The notes beneath the pieces are model-generated. The model saw only the letters and a list, made by a program, of their open reading frames with translations. It was not told the origin of the DNA and did no database searches. Made by a program: the position numbers and the translations under genes. DNA of 64,000 bases from NCBI GenBank assembly GCA_021464415.1, contig JAKCWG010000810.1, positions 248,001-312,000 of the forward strand, given 5' to 3'. The DNA is from Lonicera japonica. Lineage: Eukaryota > Streptophyta > Magnoliopsida > Dipsacales > Caprifoliaceae. This document shows, one piece after another, positions 33,184-44,058 of this stretch. The first letter of the stretch is position 1; each line of letters begins with the position of its first letter.

Positions 33184-34911
33184 TGTGAGAATCCGCAAAT
33201 GCGACCCCCGGGTCTCGTCCCCGTTCGTTTGGGCGTCTGAAACGTCGGAAGGGATCCCGTCATTCCATTTGCTTGGAGTTTGTGTTGATAATTCATATCG
33301 GGTATCCCTACGTCTATTCTAGATGCAAATGGGTTCGTTCAGAGTCGCCAGTACGTTTTACGAGAAAACGGAAAAAAGGGGTCGTGTAAGAGGAAAGGCT
33401 ACAGATAAGCCTTTCTTTACACGTTTGTCTACGAAACCAGGATTCTATAGGGTTCGGGAACTATATTACGGTTTGGGAAGGTGTTAAGCACCCATTCCGC
33501 CCTTTCGGTCTCTAGTGGTCTTATATGTTTATTTTATGTAAAAAAACTTGGATGCTTTTACTGACAGTCTACTACTTTTCTAATAAAAACCCTAATTTCT
33601 GGGGGAAAACGGGAAAGGGCTAGAAACCTTTGTGTTCCGAGATCCGATATTTTTATTATTAAAAGATGTAAATACAAATGACAAAAACCTTTTATTTTGA
33701 AAGAGTATCCCGTATTATTTCCTCAGATAATGACGATTTTCTCGGGTTGTGATTACCTTTGTAAAAGTTCGAATCTTATATCGGGACTAATTTAATATGG
33801 AACTAGAACTCTTTGAGGGGAGTTATCAGACACGTCGCAGTCTATAGAGAAGACAGGATATGTTGATTTTAATTCCTAGATAAGTCGTGTCAGTCCGGGT
33901 TTTGAAAACAGAATTTTATCCGGACGATAACGTACTTACTCTTCTGGTTTTGCAAATGGTTTTATCAGGGTCTTTTGTTTTGAAGACGGTAGACTATTTA
34001 TAACTTGGCAATAAGTTTATTCAAATAAAACGTGGACAAAACAACAGAAATAAAACAAGTACACAGACAAACCTGATTTTCGGGCGCGTTAGAAACCTAG
34101 CACAACCACGTAGCCACTTCGCTTACCAGGACGGGGATCGACCTGACCGGGGTGCGGGGCAGCGCCCCGTTAGAAAAAATCGAATTCTAAAAGTTTACAA
34201 TAAAACAAATATGCAAATATTTAATTACTAGAAGAGACTTTATTTACCTTCCCGATGAGAATAATAATAAGAAAGAGAATATAATACGGCAGAGAGATCT
34301 CCGGCGATAATAATCTTCTCCTTCTTCAGATATTTTCGAGAATTCGATTCCCGAGACTGGACACGTTGAGTGTCGAGAATAGATTCGATAATTCTTTAGA
34401 AATAAGATGATAATAGAAAATACTAGACGAAAGATCAGAAAATCAGATCATAAACCCGCAATTCTGCTCTAAAACTGCTGTTTTTTGCTGTGATGTTGGT
34501 GTCTTCAACCCATGGGGGTGCTGTCCTATTTATAGTGCCGAAAAGGTGTATGTCGCGCGACATATTGGTGTATGTCGCGCGACAATCTTGGCTGTCGCGC
34601 GACATATTACTTTAATGATGATTCTGACTCATTGCTGAGTCAGAAAGTGGAGTGGTGGGGTGTTTGTCGCGCGACATGTTCCCCAAAAGGTAGGATTGTC
34701 GTGCGACATACTGGTGTATGTCGCGCGACAATCTTGACTGTCGCGCGACAATCTTGAATGTCACGCGACATTTCACTTTAAAACATGTTTGTTTGGCCAA
34801 TAGACGCTTCTGGGGCAGTCTCGGATGTTCGGATAGGTCCCGGATTCTAGAAACAGCAGTTCTCGAAGGTTGTTAGGGTTCTTGCGGGGGTCACGGATCG
34901 GGATGTCTACA
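33184..34911. mobile_element. Solo LTR (1728 bp) inside the transposase
   Basis: Begins TGTGAGAATCCGC, ends GATGTCTACA, and is flanked by perfect GTTAC duplications. No primer site, coding region or second LTR is present, hence a solo LTR. It contains a cluster of eight TGTCGCGCGACA palindromes near its right end and a stretch around 34080-34170 that is C/G-rich. The parent family is not recognised. Confidence 0.9.
34551..34770. repeat. Cluster of eight 12-bp palindromes TGTCGCGCGACA
   Basis: Copies at 34551, 34573, 34593, 34664, 34697 (one change), 34719, 34739 and 34759 (one change). Linkers repeat ATCTTGACTG / ATTGGTGTA. Confidence 0.95.
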
Positions 34912-34916
34912 GTTAC
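34912..34916. repeat. Solo-LTR target duplication, right
   Basis: GTTAC. Confidence 0.9.
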
Positions 34917-35852
34917 ATTTGCCAATACATTAGCACTCGAACCAGAAGTTGGGACTGGATAAATTGGTTTCGAGTAGGAGCTCTTATAGTTTACGGCTAA
35001 GAAGCACGGATCAATGTACTCATAAATATTTTTATTATCCGCGAGTATGCTCAAAACAACATGTGAACACGGGAAACCATCAATGTACCAGGAATTGCAG
35101 CCGCAGTGCCATCTTTGAAGATCTACGCGGTAAGTCTTTTGCTCTCTAACTTCATACAACGTATCGTCAGATTTAGTCACCGTCCATAAGGAACTCTCGG
35201 TGACCTTATCTTTCAGCTTGTTTTCAACTGACGGACACAATTCATTTCTCTAACTCCTCGACGCCTCTCTCATATCTGACATTTGTTTCATTACCTTCAC
35301 CCGAATTTGGTCTAGCATTTTTTTAATTGGCAGATTACGTTCATTTATAATCCAGGAGTTATATCTTTCAGCCATATTTGAAGTCATAACACCATACCTT
35401 CTCCCCGGGAAGAATGCATTTACCCAACGTTCAACGGGTGCACTTTCTAAGAATTTATTCATTGTTTCAACCGCAAGGATGCCAAGGTCTCGATAATGTT
35501 CCATATACTCATCAATCGTACGAGCATTTGCACAACTCGAGAACAATTGCACTACTAATTTCTTTTTCCTGAAGCTCTTGGGAAGTGTTGATATGAAGTT
35601 CTTTTTCAAGTCGAAAAGGCAATAAGCATGGAATGAATTATTGAATACTTTAGGAATTCCATTTTTCAAGCCAACATGTCGGTCAGAAATAAACGTTATT
35701 TGTCTAAACGTTCCGACAATAACCTTCAGATGGTTTAAGAACCATTCCCAATTAGCAACATTTTCTGAGTCAACAACAGCCATTGCCAATGGGAACAGCA
35801 GTCGTGCTAAACGTTTCCACGACCATTGTGGTCAACAGACATAGGGTACTAA

Positions 35853-36283
35853 AAGGTGCTAAATTCATTTAGCACCCCCTGTGAGCACACTTTACAGCAA
35901 ACCAGAAGGTGCTAAATTCATTTAGCACCCTATGTGAGCACACTTTATAGCAAACAAGAAGGTGCTAAATGCATTTAGCACCACCTGTCAGCACATTTTG
36001 CAGCAAACCAGAAGGTGCTAAATGAATTTTAGCACCCCCTATGAGCACACTTTACAGCAAACAAGAAGGTGATAAATGCATTTAGCACCCCCTGTCATCA
36101 CATTTTGACAAACAATACCAGAAGGTGCTAATTGCATTTAGCACTCCTGTCAGCACACATTTCAAAAAACCAGAAGGTGCTAAATCTATTTAGCACCCAG
36201 CTAATTTGCACATACTGGGGTGCTAAACCCTTTTTAGAAGCATTGTTCATACACAACTATGGTGCTCCACAGTTTTTAGCACC
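35853..36283. repeat. Palindrome array 4 (about 9 units), in a transposase intron
   Basis: Units at about 53-57-bp spacing (cores TAAATTCATTTA, TAAATGCATTTA, TAAATCTATTTA), with spacers CCCCTGTGAGCACACTTTAC then AGCAAACCAGAA. The last two units (from about 36220) are strongly degenerate. Confidence 0.92.
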
Positions 36284-37410
36284 AACTATGCTGCAATGAG
36301 ACAGAAAATGAAAAAAAATAATTGGTGAACTTACCTCCATCACCATTAGTTGCAGTTGCAGAGAGCATGCAACCTTTATATTTTGCCTTAAGATGGCAAC
36401 CATCCAAAGCTATTAAAGCTCGACAAAAGTTGAATCCGTATATACAAGCTTCGTATGCTATGAAAACTTTTTGAAACTTTCTAATGTTTTCGTCAACTTC
36501 GAGAACTACGTAACTTTCCGGATTTGATTCCCTTATACTATTAGTGTAGGATGCTAATTGTTGATATGATGCATAATCGTCACCGTGGACTTCCTTTATC
36601 GCGTGGCTCTTACCGGTGTAAGCGAAGTAGTAGCTCAAGGTAACACCAAACTCGCGTCTAAAGTAATATATGATGTCTGATGGTTTTGTGAGAGGTTTGT
36701 CTCGAATCAAATCTAAAACAGTTGACTTGACAACATGGCTTGTTATTTGTGGGTTCCTTAAATCCTTGAAAGTAATTCCACACGTATGCTCGCCCACCAT
36801 TTTTCTTATTTCAAAGAACTTAGCAAGCTTGAACTTTGGAGAAACATGTATTCTCCATGTGCACCCTTATCTTTTTGCCTACTACAAACAACGGTAATTC
36901 GATCAGTAGAATTTTTCTTATATTCAAACTTGAACCCCTTGTGAATGGCATATTTTTTTAAACTTGTTCTGAACTCATCTGCACCACCTGGGAATCTCTG
37001 TCCAACACCAATAATACAATTTTCCCAAGCATTAGATTAGCGTGGCTAAGTATGAGATTCAGCCTCGCTCTCTAAAGTCCCACAATTGGAGGAGCTTGTA
37101 GTAGAGTTATTGTCTAAAACCAAGGATCTAGGACCATCACTTCTCCTTGCAACTATATATATGATATCTACATTTTGAACAGCTACAAAGCAAACCATGT
37201 ATTGTATAGATTCATTACTATCCAGAACATACACCTTTCCATCACGAGAGATGACTAGGTCCAAATGTAATGGATTTATATCAAACCACCTTTGGCAGAT
37301 TGACCTCTTCAATACATCTAGTGATAAACCTAGAGTCACTTGAAATCCAAAACTAGAATCATTGTAATGCACTTTGCCCAAAATTCCTCTGTCAATATTT
37401 CTGCAAAAGT

Positions 37411-38060
37411 CATTTAGCACCTATTGTAAACATAGTGAGAAGTAATATAATTGTTCTAAAAGTCAGTTAGCACTGGATTATAGCAGATTTCACCAAAACC
37501 CAGAAGGTGCTAAATCCGTTTAGCACCCCCATTCAGCACTATTGAAAAGAAAAATAGAAGGTGCTAAATGCATTTAGCACCACCTATTATCACATTTGAT
37601 TATAAAACCAGAGGTGCTAAGGTGCTAAATGCCATTTAGCACCCCCTGGACAGCAACCAATAGGTGCTACGTGCTATTTAGCACCTGCTGTTATCACATT
37701 TAACAACAAACCCCACACAAGGTGCTAAATGCATTTAGCACCCCCATTCAGTACTATTGAAAAGAAAATATAAGGTGCTAAATGGCATTTAGCACCACCT
37801 GTCATGACATCTGACAAGAAAACACAAGATGCTAAATGCATTTAGCACCACCTGTCATCACATTTGGCAACAAAAAGGAGAAAGTGCTAAATGACATTTA
37901 GCACCAGATGTTATCACATTAGGCAACATTCCAAAAGGTGCTAAATGCGTTTAGCACCCCCATTCAGCACATTTGGCAACATAGCAGAACGTGCTAAATG
38001 CATTTATCACCCTCTGTGAGTTCACATTACTAGAAGATGTAAAAACGATTTAGTACGAGA
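37411..38060. repeat. Palindrome array 5 (about 12 units), in the first transposase intron
   Basis: The longest array. Several units have an odd 23-bp form (TAAATGCCATTTA core). Spacers alternate between CCCATTCAGCAC and CACCTGTCATCACATTTGG types, suggesting higher-order duplication. Confidence 0.92.
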
Positions 38061-38501
38061 TTTCAACACAATAACAAGCAATTTTATATTTCTAAAATCT
38101 ATTTAGCAGCACGAGAAACTGCTAGACATTGAAAAGTAATGTGACGGTGAGAAAACAAATTAAGAGTTGCTATGAATGTTTTTAATTGATTCAGACTAAG
38201 AAATATGATCAATGGAAGCAATATAATGTGTATTTGACGATGGAGCAAGTGTATTAATGATGAATGGAAGAATTATTGTGTATTTGACGATGGAACAAGT
38301 GTATTAATGATGAATGGAAGCAATATATATGCGTTTTTTTGAAAAAAAAATACCTGGATAATGAATCTGAATTGATTGTTGGAACGATCTCTTGATTCAT
38401 GTCTGTAGTTGTGATGATCGATCGTTGTGTGCTTTGGTATTTTTTGATTGGGATTTGGTTGCAACTGTTTTGATCGATCGTTGAATATGTTTGAAGTTAT
38501 A

Positions 38502-38522
38502 TATATATATATATATATATAT
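38502..38522. repeat. (TA)n microsatellite
   Basis: About 10 TA units after GAAGT. Confidence 0.85.
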
Positions 38523-41500
38523 TAGGTTAAATGTGTTATTAGTTAAATAAGAAAGGGGCATTAATGTCTTTTTAATATAATGTCCTTAATTTATAATGCT
38601 AATTTGTAATTGACCTTTATTATTGTGTTATTATTATAATAAGGCTTTATACCTAATTGCCTCTTTAATATATCCTTCATTATTTACATTTGGAGGAATT
38701 TAAATAGTAGTAGTATTAATTTTTAAATTATTTCTTTAATAGGTTCGTTGGGTGATTTTATGTTACCCGATAACAAATCGCGTCATATAAGAATTCAAAA
38801 CAATTACCTTGTCTTATATATCGATCATGTTTTCGTGAAGGTAAAAATTGTCTGCACTCACTAAAATTCAACACACTTGTTTGTTTACTTTTCTGTAAAT
38901 CATTGGGTCACTATTTTAATTTCGTTCCTATATAATCCAACACACTTCTTTGTTTTCTTTTCTATGAATCATTAGATCACTATTTTAATTTCCATCCTAA
39001 ATATTTTAGAATTCTTATTTTGTAGAAAGTAATTATAGAGAGTAACATATTTGAAACTAGCTTTCATTATTGGTTGGGCTCTCGAAAAAACATATTGTAT
39101 GCGTATATTCTCGAAAAACCCGAACAAAATTCATCAAGAACGATTTTAGCGTTCACATTAATTAAACTTGAATCTTTTAACATTCAAGCCGAAGTTCAAT
39201 TTAATTTTTTTCTTCAACTGCATATTTTTTTGCTTGATTTAAAAAATTGACATTTTTACTACAATGTTTTAAATACAGGAACTTTAGAAAATAATTAATA
39301 TTATGTGATTTGAGAACCATGGTAAATCATCGATCAATTCAAATAAAAATAATAAGTACTTTCAGAGTTTTATTACCATGGTTAAACTTCAAACCCCATT
39401 GCTTATCAATATAATATTAGGTTTTATATAAATTTCAATAAAGATGAAAATTTAATTTTTGTTAGGTACAACTGTTAGAGATTGGGTTTATAGGGGAATA
39501 AATAACAAAACATTTTATTGATTTATTTATTTTATTTTAAAATTTGAACTTTTTTTCCCTGTGAGGATAATATTTGTATCTTAAATGCATATAGACTTAA
39601 AAAAAAATCAGACATAGCAAGTAGGATTGAACACCTCCCTCCTCAAACCATCTGACGTATCCTATAATTTTGTATTAATAAGATATTGGAATTATTGGAT
39701 CGGTTTGATTGCAAAGATGGAAAAGGAAAATAAATTTAGTTAGTTTGTGTGAAAAGATAGAACATAAGGGGAGAGATGTTACTCATTTTATGAGTATATA
39801 TCCCCCATCCTTTAATATTTTTGATAAAAAAATTTTACTCACCACCAAGTAAAGAAAATTTCCCTTTTTTCAAATTGTGTACTAATTAAATAAATTTCCC
39901 TTTTTTCAACTTTTATAAAATCAACGACAAATACATAAGGGCTTATGGCCAACCATTCAAGTCCTTCCCTTCAATTCTATCAAACTGACAGTTAGGGCCA
40001 AAGATAGTATGCAAATGCAAGGAAAGCATACTAGCACTAAAATATATATAGAAAAGAAAGATTAGGTATCATTTTAAAATAATCTTTATTTTTCCAATGA
40101 ATTCGGATGATAGAAGATTTTTTGAAGCGCTAATACCCATATAATTTCATTTTTTTTGACAAACAATAAATACTTGGAGTCGGGGAAAATAAAACTGCAG
40201 GGCCTTAGAGAAAGTTACGTAGGATGCAACTTTGTTTTTCCCTTTAATTAGTTTACTACAAAATCGGCCTTGAAGTTTAAAAATAATTACAAAATAAACC
40301 CTAAACTTTTTTTTGTTACACTACATACCCTACTATTTTCAGAAATTCCAGAGGGGCGATGGCCCCTCGTTCCTACCCTTCGCCCTCACAGGCACCAAAA
40401 AGCGTAGATGGTCCTTCATTCAAAGGCCACATTTTGAAAAGTTAAATGATGGTAAATATTTTTGATAATATTTAGCGATCAATACGATTTTCATTTAAAC
40501 CAATAAATTATTTGACCCAAACTTTTTAGAATAAAAAAATTTACGATGGGTTTGGTAAAATATTTACATACATCTCTATCTGGATCATTTAAGTAATTAA
40601 ATTGATAAAATTGAAGGAGTTCCCATTAATTACATAGGATAAAGATTGTTGATTTTTTATTTTGTTTTTTTGTTTTTTATACGAAATATGATATATATGA
40701 TTTTCAGGATATGATTGTGGAGTAGCTCTTTAATTAACTAAGACAAATTTAACTTCAATGATTATGCATTTTCAAATGGGGTGTATATACCTTGAGCACA
40801 CTATTTGAGTGAATATTGACAATATAAGTAGGTTAGGTTGCTTTCTATTAACTTTTCAATTCCAGATTAATTAGAGATTTTAAGTGGTCGGTATTTTATG
40901 GTCTTCTCTTTTTCTTTACTTCTTTGTTAAATCATGTGCCTCTAGTAATTAATTATTGAATATTAATGAAATATAAGAGGAAACTAAATACTAAATTTGG
41001 TGAACTTAACTTCTCTTTTAAAATAGTTTTAATATTTTTATAAGATTTATTTTTGCAAATAAAAGCTTTGGAAGAAATTTAGTGTTATAATATTGTTATT
41101 TAATACACATGTAGAAATAGTAGGTCGCAAATAAAATTTCTGCAATTGTGCCATTTCTTCGCATTGAAATTTTTTATCATTTTTTATCACCATTTCTACA
41201 TGTAGAAATGCTTATAGAAATTCCCTATATGACTCACCTTCCACCTCATATAAAAATAGTTATAAAAAAGTCCATGGGAGCACTTTTTTCCCGCTCTTTT
41301 CTAATTAACATAGAAATTTTCTTGGATAAAAATGACCATTGGAGATAGCCTTGGCCACTCCAAAACATATTTTATGGTAAATTTTCCAAAATCCAAAGAA
41401 AATTAATCAAGAATGCATTTAACGTTCACATTAATTATACTTTAATCCCCATAGTTTTAATATTCAAACTCAATTTTTTTCTTTTTAACTATTCTATTAA

Positions 41501-41906
41501 AAAATTGGCATTTTTTACAATAATCTTTTGGACACACGAATTTTAGAAAATTATTAATATTGTGTGATTTGAGAACCGTGCTAAATCATCAATTTGATAT
41601 ATATGAGTAATTCAAATAAAATTAAAAAATAATTTACTTTCAGAATTTTACTACCGACTTCAAACCCCATTGGTTATTTATAAATATAATATAAAGTTTT
41701 TTATAAATTTTAATAAAAATGAAAAATTGTATTTGTTAGGTACAACTATTAGAGATAAATTATTTTGAGTTGTTTATGAATTGTAAATGTGTACTAATAA
41801 AACACATCACCCTTTCTGCAACTTTTATAATAGGAAAAATTTAAAACTCTTATAAAATCAACGACTTACAATTTCACTTCAAATCAACGAAGAATAAACT
41901 TAAGCA
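38523..41906. repeat. Base-layer degenerate repeat, copy 2
   Basis: Noncoding. The parts 38640-39290 match 58500-58609 plus 59942-60450. The part 39060-39480 recurs at 41390-41760 and 52080-52440 (TGATTTGAGAACC, AACTTCAAACCCCATTG). The part 40770-41090 recurs at 24960, 48010, 51630 and 58110. So one unit and the start of another are present here. Short open frames are not supported. Confidence 0.7.
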
Positions 41907-42470
41907 ATGGGTTTTATTGAAGCATTTGATGCTGTGCATGGGTTGGAGGCTGGCTCATCTCTCCCTCACAATCAAATATGGGTTGCTCCGCTTTTAGGTT
42001 AGGTGAAGATCAATTGTGATGCTTCTTTAGTGAATGATGAGCAAGGGATGGGAATGTGTTGTTGCATTTCACAATGAAGGGGCAGTGCAATTTACTTAGG
42101 CGAGTTATCGGATTGGTACATTTTCGGTTATGTTAGCAGAGTTGGAGACTATTGCGGTTGGCCTGTCTAGTGCTATCAACTTGGGATATACTAGGATAGT
42201 CGTGGAAAGCAACTCTAAAGGTGCTATTGATCTTATTATGTTGGACAATCAGTGTTTTAACGAGGTTGGTCCAATCCTAAAAGATATCGTTTCTTTTGCT
42301 AATAGAGTTTATGCGGGTCATTTTTAGTTTTGTGCATTGTATTTGTAATATCATTACCAATGAGCTAGTTGTCATAAGCGGGTATCTTCATCTTCGGAGA
42401 GCTAGGACTCATTGTTCCCAGATTGGATTTTGGACCTTGTATCCCATGATTAATAGTTTTCTCACATGTT
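41907..42470 (+). pseudogene. RNase H-like domain (RVT_3 type) pseudogene
   Basis: Starts MGFIEAFDAVHGLEAG. A stop lies before VKINCDASLVNDEQGMGM, the typical first-strand motif with catalytic Asp (NCDAS). A frame change follows, then the longest open part MLAELETIAVGLSSAINLGY and VVESNSKGAIDLI (Glu and Asp/Asn-type active-site positions), and after another shift FSFVHCICN and TNELV. Such domains occur as the C-terminal part of plant non-LTR polyproteins and as stand-alone genes. I cannot tell which. At least one stop and two shifts make it nonfunctional. Confidence 0.7.
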
Positions 42471-43219
42471 AATTAGCTATTTTAAAAAAAAAAATACACA
42501 AACAAACAAACAAATATGAAACATAATGAAAAACATGTTGGCCAACCAATCAAATCTTGAAGGATTATCTAAAGTTTATGTGAGACGAGGTTATCCCAAT
42601 ATAAGGGTACATCACGTTATAAGACTCTGTGAGCGCTTACATCAGTTTTTATTTAAAAGCAACTTTTTAAAAGTAGTAAATGGGTAATTTATTTATTTTT
42701 TTGATAAAAAATAGTGAATATAATTTTCATTGTAATTAATAGATCATTTGCAACAAATTCCCTGAAGAATATGATTTTAGTGAAAAAAAATATACATCTA
42801 CATTTTTTATAATCCAACTAACTAAAAGGACTGGTAAATTAAAGGGTCCTACCAAGATAAATCCCTATTATGTCTAAAAATCCAAGCAAGTCCAACTTAA
42901 AAACTTATTAGCGTGAAAAGAGAACATTTTACACTCTTCGTTTTATTTTTTTTCTTCAGTCATACCCTCAATTCACTCTTAACTTTACTCAAAACAAAAC
43001 TTGTATATTTGCAATCATGCCGTATATTGTCGGAGAGAGAATCGCGTATATCATTGGGAAAAGAATCTCGTCGCAAGAATTGGGTATATTTCATGCTTTA
43101 GTTTCAATTAATGTAAAAGTTCACACAGTAAAATTTTCAATTGAAGCTTCACTATTATAATTAATATATGGGCATATTATTTCTTCCAATGATGTTTCAT
43201 ATTACCCCTAGGTTTTTTT
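42471..43219. repeat. Base-layer repeat continuation
   Basis: No gene. 42640-42810 aligns with 52600-52780 and 40400-40600 (TTTTTTGATAAAAAATAGTG). 42913-43101 has an open frame without recognisable features. Confidence 0.5.
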
Positions 43220-44058
43220 CAACAATAACATTAGTACAATGATTAAATTTTTGATGTGGACAAAATTAGATGAGCTCATGAGGGTGCAATAACAAAGTGC
43301 CACTTGTCACCTTTAACCTAACTCAACTTAACTCTAATTAAGTAATGTAATAATTTAAAACTTATTAAAATAAAAAAAAATTAAGATTCTTCACCATAAG
43401 AATATTACCTAGTTCACAAATTCAAGTACAATATAAAGATACTGACTTTCTCTTTTCTTATTCTTCTCTCTTTTGATTTGATTTGTTTATTCCATACGCA
43501 TAACTTAATCATTAATTTTGTTAAAACACTAGATTTTCATCAGTTGTTTATGTTTATGTGAAAAATAAATTCTTTTTTCCCTCCTAAAATATTTGAGATG
43601 GCCCACGAATTCAACACGACCTTGACACAAAGTTAGCAAGTTTGGGTCAAGTATAAACAAATTCGGGTCAATTTTGTGTCTAACACAACTAACTTGTTTA
43701 ATAAAATTCGGGTCAATTTCGTGTCTAACACAACTAACTCATTTAATTAGCACCGAAAGACATCGGTCTTGTAGCCGAGTAGAGTTCTCCTGTTTATAAC
43801 ACCCTTTGATAGCTTTTTTTTTAACACATGTAGCAGGTGAGACTCGAACAATGGTGGTCCAAGAATCCGGGGGAGAGGCTTACCACAACTCTTCCGCTTA
43901 GAAAGAGTTGATAGCTTGTAATATAAACATACACAAAGGAGGATGTATTGCCAGAAGCCTATAGTAACCACTAGATGAACCTACCTACAAACGAATTATA
44001 TTGTCTATTGTCTTCTTTCATTCTTCTTCATACTGATCTTGCTAAGAATATCATCTTA
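43220..44058. repeat. Base-layer repeat, copy 3 (left of solo LTR)
   Basis: Aligns with 23295-24605. It stops at CATCTTA, where the 3.59-kb LTR is inserted, and continues at 47649. The homologous unoccupied site in copy 1 is CATCTTGTGGG (about 24611-24621). Confidence 0.8.
44054..44058. repeat. Solo-LTR target duplication, left
   Basis: TCTTA, identical to 47649-47653. Confidence 0.9.

Larger units (their letters stand above)
33017..38400 (-). pseudogene. Mutator (MuDR-type) transposase, split by a solo LTR
   Basis: Exon 1 38400-38354 (MNQEIVPTINSDSLS) is joined in frame to exon 2 (37400-36335) across an intron with array 5. Exon 2 holds the N-terminal domain, a MuDR zinc/DNA-binding segment (SNAWENCIIGVGQRFPGG, VGEHTCGITFKDL) and the first catalytic Asp (IALDGCHLKAKYKG). 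The next intron (36334-35807, array 4) leads to exon 3 (35806 down) with the second Asp (ITFISDRHVGL), Glu (SNMAERYNSW) and SWIM zinc finger CGCNSWYIDGFPCSH. The solo LTR then interrupts, and the C-terminus resumes at 33183 with PGRPKKNRF and knuckle CGRCNKYVYHNKKSC, stop TAG 33017. Defects: two stops near 37037-37048, a one-base shift near 36870, TAG at 35250-35252 and the LTR. Confidence 0.85.
29160..38490. mobile_element. MULE with ULP1-like peptidase gene (Kaonashi-like), 5'-truncated
   Basis: Two tail-to-tail genes: a C48 (ULP1-like) peptidase on + (29165-32080) and a Mutator transposase on - (38400-33017). This gene pair is known from the plant Kaonashi-type MULEs. The left side is cut within the peptidase gene, so no TIR pair can be tested. 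The right limit is placed just beyond the transposase start, before the (TA)n tract at 38502-38522. Five palindrome arrays occupy the introns and spacer. A solo LTR (33184-34911) interrupts the transposase. Confidence 0.78.

Noticed and set aside
30420..38060. CRISPR-like pattern of regularly spaced palindromic repeats
   Set aside because: The context is a plant transposon with introns, the spacers are near-identical rather than unique, the units vary, and no cas genes exist.
42913..43101. 62-codon frame with hydrophobic start
   Set aside because: Lies in the degenerate repeat and is not maintained in other copies.
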